The translations under genes and the position numbers were made by a program. The notes under the pieces are model-generated. The model saw only the letters and a program-made list of their open reading frames with translations, was not told the DNA's origin and ran no database searches. Shown here one piece after another: positions 14,869-26,085 of a DNA stretch of 64,000 bases (the first letter of the stretch is position 1; each line of letters begins with the position of its first letter). This DNA is from Pisaster brevispinus (Eukaryota; Echinodermata; Asteroidea; Forcipulatida; Asteriidae): contig JAMKCF010000069.1 of NCBI GenBank assembly GCA_023634235.1, positions 186,001 through 250,000 on the forward strand, read 5' to 3'.

Positions 14869-17650
14869 TTGACGGTGCAGCGTTCTAGACTAGACTTCCC
14901 TGAAGACCTTTTCTGTGTGGGGACATGGCCAAATCCCAAAACCTGGGCAATTAGGAGCTTTCTACCAAAAAGTGACGCCATCTTTCTTGCCCCAAAAACC
15001 TCAAAAATTCATGGAATAAAATGGTTGCGGCCTTCAAATTCCAACCAGCACCGTCGGGGGAGGTGTCTGCAAAAAGTGATCGCCGAAAATCGCCATGTTA
15101 CCGGGGGTCGAATTTTGGGAATATTTGACAGGTAGTACCCTGTCGCCATTTTGATTTTTGGGGTCGAAAACAAAAGTGCGATTTGACGGTGCAGCGTTCT
15201 AGACTAGACTTCCCTGAAGACCTTTTCTGTGTGGGGACATGGCCAAATCCCAAAACCTGGGCAATTAGGAGCTTTCTAGCAAAAAGTGACGCCATCTTTC
15301 TTGCCCAAAAAACCTCAATAATTCATGGAATAAAATGGTTGCGGCCTTCAAATTCCAACCAGCACCGTCGGGGGAGGTGTCTGCAAAAAGTGATCGCCGA
15401 AAATCGCCATGTTACCGGGGGTCGAATTTTGGGAATATTTGACAGGTAGTACCCTGTCGCCATTTTGAATTTTGGGGTCGAAAACAAAAGTGCGATTTGA
15501 CGGTGCAGCGTTCTAGACTAGACTTCCCTGAAGACCTTTTCTGTGTGGGGACATGGCCAAATCCCAAAACCTGGGCAATTAGGAGCTTTCTAGCAAAAAG
15601 TGACGCCATCTTTCTTGCCCAAAAAACCTCAATAATTCATGGAATAAAATGGTTGCGGCCTTCAAATTCCAACCAGCACCGTCGGGGGAGGTGTCTGCAA
15701 AAAGTGATCGCCGAAAATCGCCATGTTACCGGGGGTCGAATTTTGGGAATATTTGACAGGTAGTACCCTGTCGCCATTTTGATTTTTGGGGTCGAAAACA
15801 AAAGTGCGATTTGACGGTGCAGCGTTCTAGACTAGACTTCCCTGAAGACCTTTTCTGTGTGGGGACATGGCCAAATCCCAAAACCTGGGCAATTAGGAGC
15901 TTTCTAGCAAAACGTGACGCCATCTTTCTTGCCCAAAAAACCTCAATAATTCATGGAATAAAATGGTTGCGGCCTTCAAATTCCAACCAGCACCGTCGGG
16001 GGAGGTGTCTGCAAAAAGTGATCGCCGAAAATCGCCATGTTACCGGGGGTCGAATTTTGGGAATATTTGACAGGTAGTACCCTGTCGCCATTTTGATTTT
16101 TGGGGTCGAAAACAAAAGTGCGATTTGACGGTGCAGCGTTCTAGACTAGACTTCCCTGAAGACCTTTTCTGTGTGGGGACATGGCCAAATCCCAAAACCT
16201 GGGCAATTGGGAGCTTTCTACCAAAAAGTGACGCCATCTTTCTTGCCCCAAAAACCTCAAAAATTCATGGAATAAAATGGTTGCGGCCTTCAAATTCCAA
16301 CCAGCACCGTCGGGGGAGGTGTCTGCAAAAAGTGATCGCCGAAAATCGCCATGTTACCGGGGGTCGAATTTTGGGAATATTTGACAGGTAGTACCCTGTC
16401 GCCATTTTGATTTTTGGGGTCGAAAACAAAAGTGCGATTTGACGGTGCAGCGTTCTAGACTAGACTTCCCTGAAGACCTTTTCTGTGTGGGGACATGGCC
16501 AAATCCCAAAACCTGGGCAATTAGGAGCTTTCTAGCAAAAAGTGACGCCATCTTTCTTGCCCAAAAAACCTCAATAATTCATGGAATAAAATGGTTGCGG
16601 CCTTCAAATTCCAACCAGCACCGTCGGGGGAGGTGTCTGCAAAAAGTGATCGCCGAAAATCGCCATGTTACCGGGGGTCGAATTTTGGGAATATTTGACA
16701 GGTAGTACCCTGTCGCCATTTTGATTTTTGGGGTCGAAAACAAAAGTGCGATTTGACGGTGCAGCGTTCTAGACTAGACTTCCCTGAAGACCTTTTCTGT
16801 GTGGGGACATGGCCAAATCCCAAAACCTGGGCAATTAGGAGCTTTCTAGCAAAAAGTGACGCCATCTTTCTTGCCCAAAAAACCTCAATAATTCATGGAA
16901 TAAAATGGTTGCGGCCTTCAAATTCCAACCAGCACCGTCGGGGGAGGTGTCTGCAAAAAGTGATCGCCGAAAATCGCCATGTTACCGTGGGTCGAATTTT
17001 GGGAATATTTGACAGGTAGTACCCTGTCGCCATTTTGATTTTTGGGGTCGAAAACAAAAGTGCGATTTGACGGTGCAGCGTTCTAGACTAGACTTCCCTG
17101 AAGACCTTTTCTGTGTGGGGACATGGCCAAATCCCAAAACCTGGGCAATTAGGAGCTTTCTAGCAAAAAGTGACGCCATCTTTCTTGCCCAAAAAACCTC
17201 AATAATTCATGGAATAAAATGGTTGCGGCCTTCAAATTCCAACCAGCACCGTCGGGGGAGGTGTCTGCAAAAAGTGATCGCCGAAAATCGCCATGTTACC
17301 GGGGGTCGAATTTTGGGAATATTTGACAGGTAGTACCCTGTCGCCATTTTGATTTTTGGGGTCGAAAACAAAAGTGCGATTTGACGGTGCAGCGTTCTAG
17401 ACTAGACTTCCCTGAAGACCTTTTCTGTGTGGGGACATGGCCAAATCCCAAAACCTGGGCAATTGGGAGCTTTCTACCAAAAAGTGACGCCATCTTTCTT
17501 GCCCAAAAAACCTCAATAATTCATGGAATAAAATGGTTGCGGCCTTCAAATTCCAACCAGCACCGTCGGGGGAGGTGTCTGCAAAAAGTGATCGCCGAAA
17601 ATCGCCATGTTACCGGGGGTCGAATTTTGGGAATATTTGACAGGTAGTAC
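14869..17650. repeat. 1256-bp higher-order repeat of four satellite units
   Basis: A block of four units recurs with an offset of 1256 bp. The rare CCTCAAAAATTCATGG variant occurs at about 14999 and 16255, and the GGCAATTGGGAG variant at about 16202 and 17458. The intervening units share the TTTCTAGCAAAAAG and GTGTCTGCAAAAAG variants. This is a local expansion within the middle subfamily of the array. Confidence 0.7.
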
Positions 17651-20600
17651 CCTGTCGCCATTTTGATTTTTGGGGTCGAAAACAAAAGTGCGATTTGACG
17701 GTGCAGCGTTCTAGACTAGACTTCCCTGAAGACCTTTTCTGTGTGGGGACATGGCCAAATCCCAAAACCTGGGCAATTAGGAGCTTTCTAGCAAAAAGTA
17801 ACGCCATCTTTCTTGCCCAAAAAACCTCAATAATTCATGGAATAAAATGGTTGCGGCCTTCAAATTCCAACCAGCACCGTCGGGCGAGGTGTCTGCAAAA
17901 AGTTATAGCCGAAAATCGCCATGTTACCGGGGGTCGAATTTTGGGAATATTTGACAGGTAGTACCCTGTCGCCATTTTGATTTTTGGGGTCGAAAACAAA
18001 AGTGCGATTTGACGGTGCAGCGTTCTAGACTAGACTTCCCTGTAGACCTTTTCTGTGTGGGGACATGGACAAATCCCAAAACCTGGGCAATTAGGAGCTT
18101 TCTAGCAAAAAGTGACGCCATCTTTCTTGCCCAAAAAACCTCAATAATTCATGGAATAAAATGGTTGCGGCCTTCAAATTCCAACCAGCACCGTCGGGGG
18201 AGGTGTCTGCAAAAAGTGATCGCCGAAAATCGCCATGTTACCGGGGGTCGAATTTTGGGAATATTTGACAGGTAGTACCCTGTCGCCATTTTGATTTTTG
18301 GGGTCGAAAACAAAAGTGCGATTTGACGGTGCAGCGTTCTAGACTAGACTTCCCTGAAGACCTTTTCTGTGTGGGGACATGGCCAAATCCTAAAACCTGG
18401 GCAATTAGGAGCTTTCTACCAAAAAGCGACGCCGTCTTTGTTGCCCCAAAAACCTCAATAATTCATGGAATAAAATGCTTGCGGCCTTCAAATTCCAACC
18501 AGCACCGTCGGGGAAGGTGTCCGCAAAAAGTGATCGCCGAAAATCGCCATATTACCGGAGGTCGAATTTTGGGAATATTTGTCGCCATTTTGAATTTTGG
18601 GGTCGAAAACAAAAGTGCGACTTGACGGTGCAGCGTTCTAGACTAGACTTCCCTGAAGACCTTTTCTGTGTGGGGACATGGCCAAATCCCAAAACCTGGG
18701 CAATTAGGAGCTTTCTACCAAAAAGCGACGCCATCTTTGTTGCCCCAACAACCTCAATAATTTATGGAATAAAATGGTTGCGGCCTTCAAATTCGAACCA
18801 GCACCGTCGGGGGAGGTGTCCGCAAAAAGTGATCGCCGAAAATCGCCATGTTAACGGGGGCGAATTTTGGGACTATTTGACAGGTAGTACCCTGTCGCCA
18901 TTTTGAATTTTGGGGTCGAACACAAAAGTGCGATTTGACGGTGCAGCGTTCTAGACTAGACTTCCCTGAAGACCTTTTCTGTGTGGGGACATGGCCAAAT
19001 CCCAAAACCTGGGCAATTAGGAGCTTTCTACCAAAAAGCGACGCCATCTTTGTTGCCCCAAAAACCTCAATAATTCATGGAATAAAATGGTTGCGGCCTT
19101 CAAATTCGAACCAGCACCGTCGGGGGAGGTGTCCGCAAAAAGTGATCGCCGAAAATCGCCATGTTACCGGGGGTCGAATTTTGGGAATATTTGACAGGTA
19201 GTACCCTGTCGCCATTTTGAATTTGTGGGTCGAAAACAAAAGTGCGATTTGACGGTGCAGCGTTCTAGACTAGACTTCCCTGAAGACCTTTTCTGTGTGG
19301 CGACATGGCCAAATCCCAAAACCTGGGCAATTAGGACCTTTCTACCAAAAAGCCACGCAATCTTTGTTGCCCCAAAAACCTCAATAATTCATGGAATAAA
19401 ATGGTTGCGGCCTTCAAATTCGAACCAGCACCGTCGGGGGAGGTGTCCGCAAAAAGTGATCGCCGTAAATCGCCATGTTACCGGGGGTCGAATTTTGGGA
19501 ATATTTGACAGGTAGTACCCTGTCGCCATTTTGAATTTTGGGGTCGAAAACAAAAGTGCGATTTGACGGTGCAGCGTTCTAGACTAGACTTCCCTGAAGA
19601 CCTTTTCTGTGTGGGGACATGGCCAAATCCCAAAACCTGGGCAATTAGGAGCTTTCTACCAAAAAGCGACGCCATCTTTGTTGCCCAAAAAACCTCAATA
19701 ATTCATGGAATAAAATGGTTGCGGCCTTCAAATTCGAACCAGCACCGTCGGGGGAGGTGTCTGCAAAAAGTGATCGCCGAAAATCGCCATGTTACCGGGG
19801 GTCGAATTTTGGGAATATTTGACAGGTAGTACCCTGTCGCCATTTTGATTTTTGGGGTCGAAAACAAAAGTGCGATTTGACGGTGCAGCGTTCTAGACTA
19901 GACTTCCCTGAAGACCTTTTCTGTGTGGGGACATGGCCAAATCCCAAAACCTGGGCAATTAGGAGCTTTCTAGCAAAAAGTAACGCCATCTTTCTTGCCC
20001 AAAAAACCTCAATAATTCATGGAATAAAATGGTTGCGGCCTTCAAATTCCAACCAGCACCGTCGGGGGAGGTGTCTGCAAAAAGTTATAGCCGAAAATCG
20101 CCATGTTACCGGGGGTCGAATTTTGGGAATATTTGACAGGTAGTACCCTGTCGCCATTTTGATTTTTGGGGTCGAAAACAAAAGTGCGATTTGACGGTGC
20201 AGCGTTCTAGACTAGACTTCCCTGAAGACCTTTTCTGTGTGGGGACATGGACAAATCCCAAAACCTGGGCAATTAGGAGCTTTCTAGCAAAAAGTGACGC
20301 CATCTTTCTTGCCCAAAAAACCTCAATAATTCATGGAATAAAATGGTTGCGGCCTTCAAATTCCAACCAGCACCGTCGAGGGAGGTGTCTGCAAAAAGTG
20401 ATCGCCGAAAATCGCCATGTTACCGGGGGTCGAATTTTGGGAATATTTGACAGGTAGTACCCTGTCGCCATTTTGATTTTTGGGGTCGAAAACAAAAGTG
20501 CGATTTGACGGTGCAGCGTTCTAGACTAGACTTCCCTGAAGACCTTTTCTGTGTGGGGACATGGCCAAATCCTAAAACCTGGGCAATTAGGAGCTTTCTA

Positions 20601-21935
20601 CCAAAAAGCGACGCCGTCTTTGTTGCCCCAAAAACCTCAATAATTCATGGAATAAAATGCTTGCGGCCTTCAAATTCCAACCAGCACCGTCGGGGGAGGT
20701 GTCCGCAAAAAGTGATCGCCGAAAATCGCCATATTACCGGAGGTCGAATTTTGGGAATATTTGTCGCCATTTTGAATTTTGGGGTCGAAAACAAAAGTGC
20801 GACTTGACGGTGCAGCGTTCTAGACTAGACTTCCCTGAAGACCTTTTCTGTGTGGGGACATGGCCAAATCCCAAAACCTGGGCAATTAGGAGCTTTCTAC
20901 CAAAAAGCGACGCCATCTTTGTTGCCCCAACAACCTCAATAATTTATGGAATAAAATGGTTGCGGCCTTCAAATTCGAACCAGCACCGTCGGGGGAGGTG
21001 TCCGCAAAAAGTGATCGCCGAAAATCGCCATGTTAACGGGGGCGAATTTTGGGACTATTTGACAGGTAGTACCCTGTCGCCATTTTGAATTTTGGGGTCG
21101 AACACAAAAGTGCGATTTGACGGTGCAGCGTTCTAGACTAGACTTCCCTGAAGACCTTTTCTGTGTGGGGACATGGCCAAATCCCAAAACCTGGGCAATT
21201 AGGAGCTTTCTACCAAAAAGCGACGCCATCTTTGTTGCCCCAAAAACCTCAATAATTCATGGAATAAAATGGTTGCGGCCTTCAAATTCGAACCAGCACC
21301 GTCGGGGGAGGTGTCCGCAAAAAGTGATCGCCGAAAATCGCCATGTTACCGGGGGTCGAATTTTGGGAATATTTGACAGGTAGTACCCTGTCGCCATTTT
21401 GAATTTGTGGGTCGAAAACAAAAGTGCGATTTGACGGTGCAGCGTTTTGACTAGACTTCCCTGAAGACCTTTTCTGTGTGGCGACATGGCCAAATCCCAA
21501 AACCTGGGCAATTAGGACCTTTCTACCAAAAAGCCACGCAATCTTTGTTGCCCCAAAAACCTCAATAATTCATGGAATAAAATGGTTGCGGCCTTCAAAT
21601 TCGAACCAGCACCGTCGGGGGAGGTGTCCGCAAAAAGTGATCGCCGTAAATCGCCATGTTACCGGGGGTCGAATTTTGGGAATATTTGACAGGTAGTACC
21701 CTGTCGCCATTTTGAATTTTGGGGTCGAAAACAAAAGTGCGATTTGACGGTGCAGCGTTCTAGACTAGACTTCCCTGAAGACCTTTTCTGTGTGGGGACA
21801 TGGCCAAATCCCAAAACCTGGGCAATTAGGAGCTTTCTACCAAAAAGCGACGCCATCTTTGTTGCCCAAAAAACCTCAATAATTCATGGAATAAAATGGT
21901 TGCGGCCTTCAAATTCGAACCAGCACCGTCGGGGG
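17570..21935. repeat. 2182-bp higher-order duplication of seven satellite units
   Basis: Two adjacent blocks, about 17570-19752 and 19752-21935, match at an offset of 2182 bp. They share rare variants: AAAAAGTAACGCC, AAAAAGTTATAGCC, the 15-bp loss at 18580 and 20762, GTTAACGGGGGCGAA, and CAACAACCTCAATAATTTATGG. The left junction is visible as an abrupt change from the right-hand subfamily (ATTCGAACC) to the middle subfamily (GTCTGC) at about 19745-19760. A few private changes, such as the loss at 21447, postdate the duplication. Confidence 0.85.
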
Positions 21936-24900
21936 AGGTGTCCGCAAAAAGTGATCGCCGAAAATCGCCATGTTACCGGGGGTCGAATTTTGGGATCATT
22001 TGACAGGTACCATTTTGAATTGGGGTCATAAAACAAAAGTGCTATTTGACGGTGCAGCGTTCTAGACTAGACTTCCCTGAAGACCTTTTCTGTGTGGGGA
22101 CATGGCCAAATCCCAAAACCTGGGCAATTAGGAGCTTTCTACCAAAAAGCGACGCCATCTTTGTTGCCCCAAAAACCTCAATAATTCATGGAATAAAATG
22201 GTTGCGGCCTTCAAATTCCAACCAGCACCGTCGGGGGAGGTGTCCGCAAAAAGTGATCGCCGAAAATCGCCATGTTACCGGGGGTCGAATTTTGGGAATA
22301 TTTGACAGGTAGTACCCTGTCGCCATTTTGAATTTTGGGGTCGAAAACAAAAGTGCGATTTGACGGTGCAGCGTTCTAGACTAGACTTCCCTGAAGACCT
22401 TTTCTGTGTTGGGACATTGCCAAATCCCAAAACCTGGGCAATTAGGAGCATTCTACCAAAAAGCCAAGCCATCTTTGTTGCCCCAAAAACCTCAATAATT
22501 CATGGAATAAAATGGTTGCGGCCTTCAAATTCGAACCAGCACCGTCGGGGGAGGTGTCCGCAAAAAGTGATCGCCGAAAATCGCCATGTTACCGGGGGTC
22601 GAATTTTGGGAATATTTGACAGGTAGTACCCTTGTCGCCATTTTGAATTTTGGGGTCGAAAACAAAAGTGCGATTTGACGGTGCAGCGTTCTAGACTAGA
22701 CTTCCCTGAAGACCTTTTCTGTGTGGGGACATGGCCAAATCCCAAAACCTGGGCAATTAGGAGCTTTCTACCAAAAAGCGACGCCATCTTTGTTGCCCCA
22801 ACAACCTCAATAATTCATGGAATAAAATGGTTGCGGCCTTCAAATTCGAACCAGCACCGTCGGGGGAGGTGTCCGCAAAAAGTGATCGCCGAAAATCGCC
22901 ATGTTACCGGGGGTCGAATTTTGGGAACATTTGACAGGTAGTACCCTGTCGCCATTTTGAATTTTGGGGTCGAAAACAAAAGTGCGATTTGACGGTGCAG
23001 CGTTCTAGACTAGACTTCCCTGAAGACCTTTTCTGTGTGGGGACATGGCCAAATCCCAAAACCTGGGCAATTAGGAGCTTTCTACCAAAAAGCGACGCCA
23101 TCTTTGTTGCCCCAAAAACCTCAATAATTCATGGAATAAAATGGTTGCGGCCTTCAAATTCGAACCAGCACCATCGGGGGAGGTATCCGCAAAAAGTGAT
23201 CGCCGAAAATCGCCATGTTACCGGGGGTCGAATTTTGGGAATATTTGACAGGTAGTACCCTGTCGCCATTTTGAATTTTGGGGTCGAAAACAAAAGTGCG
23301 ATTTGACGGTGCAGCGTTCTAGACTAGACTTCCCTGAAGACCTTTTCTGTGTGGGGACATGGCCAAATCCCAAAACCTGCGCAATTAGGAGCTTTCTACC
23401 AAAAAGCGATGCCATCTTTGTTGCCCCAAAAACCTCAATAATTCATGGAATAAAATGGTTGCGGCCTTCAAATTCGAACCAGCACCGTCGGGGGAGGTGT
23501 CCGCAAAAAGTGATCGCCGAAAATCGCCATGTTACCGGGGGTCGAATTTTGGGATCATTTGACAGGTAGTACCTTGTCGCCATTTTGAATTTTGGGGTCA
23601 TAAAACAAAAGTGCGATTTGACGGTGCAGCGTTCTAGACTAGACTTCCCTGAAGACCTTTTCTGTGTGGGGACATGGCCAAATCCCAAAACCTGGGCAAT
23701 TGGGAGCTTTCTACCAAAAAGCGACGCCATCTTTGTTGCCCCAAAAACCTCAATAATTCATGGAATAAAATGGCTGCGGCCTTCAAATTCGAACCAGCAC
23801 CGTCGGGGGAGGTGTCCGCAAAAAGTGATCGCCGAAAATCGCCATGTTACCGGGGGTCGAATTTTGGGAATATTTGACAGGTAGTACCCTGTCGCCATTT
23901 TGAATTTTGGGGTCGAAAACAAAAGTGCGATTTGACGGTGCAGCGTTCTAGACTAGACTTCCCTGAAGACCTTTTCTGTGTGGCGACATGGCCAAATCCC
24001 AAAACCTGGGCAATTAGGAGCTTTCTACCAAAAAGCGACGCCATCTTTCTTGCCCCAAAAACCTCAATAATTCATGGAATAAAATGGTTGCGGCCTTCAA
24101 ATTCGAACCAGCACCGTCGGGGGAGGTGTCCGCAAAAAGTGATCACCGAAAATCGCCATGTTACCGGGGGTCGAATTTTGGGAATATTTGACAGGTAGTA
24201 CCCTGTCGCCATTTTGAATTTTGGGGTCGAAAACAAAAGTGCGATTTGACGGTGCAGCGTTCTAGACTAGACTTCCCTGAAGACCTTTTCTGTGTTGGGA
24301 CATTGCCAAATCCCAAAACCTGGGCAATTAGGAGCTTTCTACCAAAAAGCCAAGCCATCTTTGTTGCCCCAAAAACCTCAATAATTCATGGAATAAAATG
24401 GTTGCGGCCTTCAAATTCGAACCAGCACCGTCGGGGGAGTTGTCCGCAAAAAGTGATCGCCGAATATCGCCATGTTACCGGGGGTCGAATTTTGGGAATA
24501 TTTGACAGGTAGTACCCTGTCGCCATTTTGAATTTTGGGGTCGAAAACAAAAGTGCGATTTGACGGTGCAGCGTTCTAGACTAGACTTCCCTGAAGACCT
24601 TTTCTGTGTGGCGACATGGCCAAATCCCAAAACCTGGGCAATTAGGACCTTTCTACCAAAAAGCCACGCCATCTTTGTTGCCCCAAAAACCTCAATAATT
24701 CATGGAATAAAATGGTTGCGGCCTTCAAATTCGAACCAGCACCGTCGGGGGAGGTGTCCGCAAAAAGTGATCGCCGAAAATCGCCATGTTACCGGGGGTC
24801 GAATTTTGGGAATATTTGACAGGTAGTACCCTGTCGCCATTTTGAATTTTGGGGTCGAAAACAAAAGTGCGATTTGACGGTGCAGCGTTCTAGACTAGAC

Positions 24901-25187
24901 TTCCCTGAAGACCTTTTCTGTGTTGGGACATTGCCAAATCCCAAAACCTGGGCAATTAGGAGCTTTCTACCAAAAAGCCAAGCCATCTTTGTTGCCCCAA
25001 AAACCTCAATAATTCATGGAATAAAATGGTTGCGGCCTTCAAATTCGAACCAGCACCGTCGGGGGAGTTGTCCGCAAAAAGTGATCGCCGAATATCGCCA
25101 TGTTACCGGGGGTCGAATTTTGGGAATATTTGACAGGTAGTACCCTGTCGCCATTTTGAATTTTGGGGTCGAAAATAAAAGTGCGAT

Positions 25188-26085
25188 TTGACGGTGCAGC
25201 ATTCTAGACTAGACTTCCCTGAAGACCTTTTCTGTGTGGGGACATGGCCAACTCCCAAAACTTGGGCAATTAGGAGCTTTCTACCAAAAAGTGACGCCAT
25301 CTTTGTTGCCCCAAAAACCTCAATAATTCATGGAATAAAATCGTTGCGGTCTTCAAATTCGAACCAGCACCATCGGGGGAGGTGTCCGCAAAAAGTGATC
25401 GCCAGAAATCGGCATGTTACCGGGGGTCGAATTTTTGGAATAATTGACAGGTAGTACCCTGTCGCCATTTTGAATTTTGGGGTCGAAAATAAAAGTGCGA
25501 TTTGACGGTGCAGCCTTCTAGACTAGACTTCCCTGAAGACCTTTTCTGTGTGGGGACATGGCCAACTCCAAAAACTTGGGCAATAAGGAGCTTTCTACCA
25601 AAAAGTGACGCCATCTTTGTTGCCCAAAAAACCTCAATAATTCATGGAATAAAATGGTTGCGGTCTTCAAATTCGAACCAGCACCATCGGGGGAGGTGTC
25701 CGCAAAAAGTGATCGCCGAAAATCGCCATGTTACCGGGGGTCGAATTTTTGGAATAAATGACAGGTAGTATCCTGTTGCCATTTTGAATTTTGGGGTCGA
25801 AAATAAAAGTGCGATTTTACGGTGCAGCATTCTAGACTAGACTTCCCTGAAGACCTTCTTTAAGTAGGGACATGGCCAAATTCCAAAACCTAGACAATTA
25901 GGAGCTTGTTACCATAAAGTGACGCCATCTTTGTTGCTCAAAAAACCTCAATAATTCATGGAATAAAATCGTTGCAGTCTTCAAATTCGAACCAGCACCA
26001 TCGGGGGAGGTGCCCGCAACGAGTTGTCGCAACAGGCTGTTTTGAATTTTTGAGTAACAAATTAAAGTGCGATTTGACGGCAAAA
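25188..26085. repeat. Decayed right edge of the 314-bp satellite
   Basis: The last three units carry many more substitutions than interior units. Examples are CTTGGGCAAT, GGAATAATTGACAGG and TTGTTGCTCAAAAAACC. The final recognisable piece, about 25996-26085, has lost most of the segment between the GGTG(T/C)CCGC box and the GGTCGAA box and ends in a run of A. After this the sequence is unrelated. Diverged terminal units are expected where homogenisation fades at an array edge. Confidence 0.85.

Larger units (their letters stand above)
1..26085. repeat. 314-bp satellite array, about 82 tandem units
   Basis: A 314-bp unit is repeated head to tail from the first base, so the array extends past the window. 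A convenient landmark, GTGCAGCGTTCTAGACTAGA, recurs every 314 bp (for example near 1709, 2341 and 2655). Most units differ from one another at only a few positions. Each unit contains an 18-bp inverted repeat GACAGG-TAGTAC-CCTGTC and two copies of GGGGTCGAA about 60 bp apart. Units carry short open frames on both strands (about 88 codons plus, 65 codons minus). Because 314 is not a multiple of three, no frame runs through the array, and I see no similarity to a known protein, so I treat them as non-coding. The repeat is a satellite by size and arrangement; a centromeric or heterochromatic role is only inference. Confidence 0.98.

Noticed and set aside
125..25768. Dozens of repeated open frames of 88 codons (plus) and 65 codons (minus) in the 314-bp satellite
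   Set aside because: They are copies of one satellite unit. The unit length is not a multiple of three, frames exist on both strands at once, changes are not biased to silent sites by eye, and there is no known similarity. Apparent conservation is explained by array homogenisation.
1..26085. CRISPR-like array
   Set aside because: The repeats are contiguous 314-bp units without unique spacers, and the context is eukaryotic.
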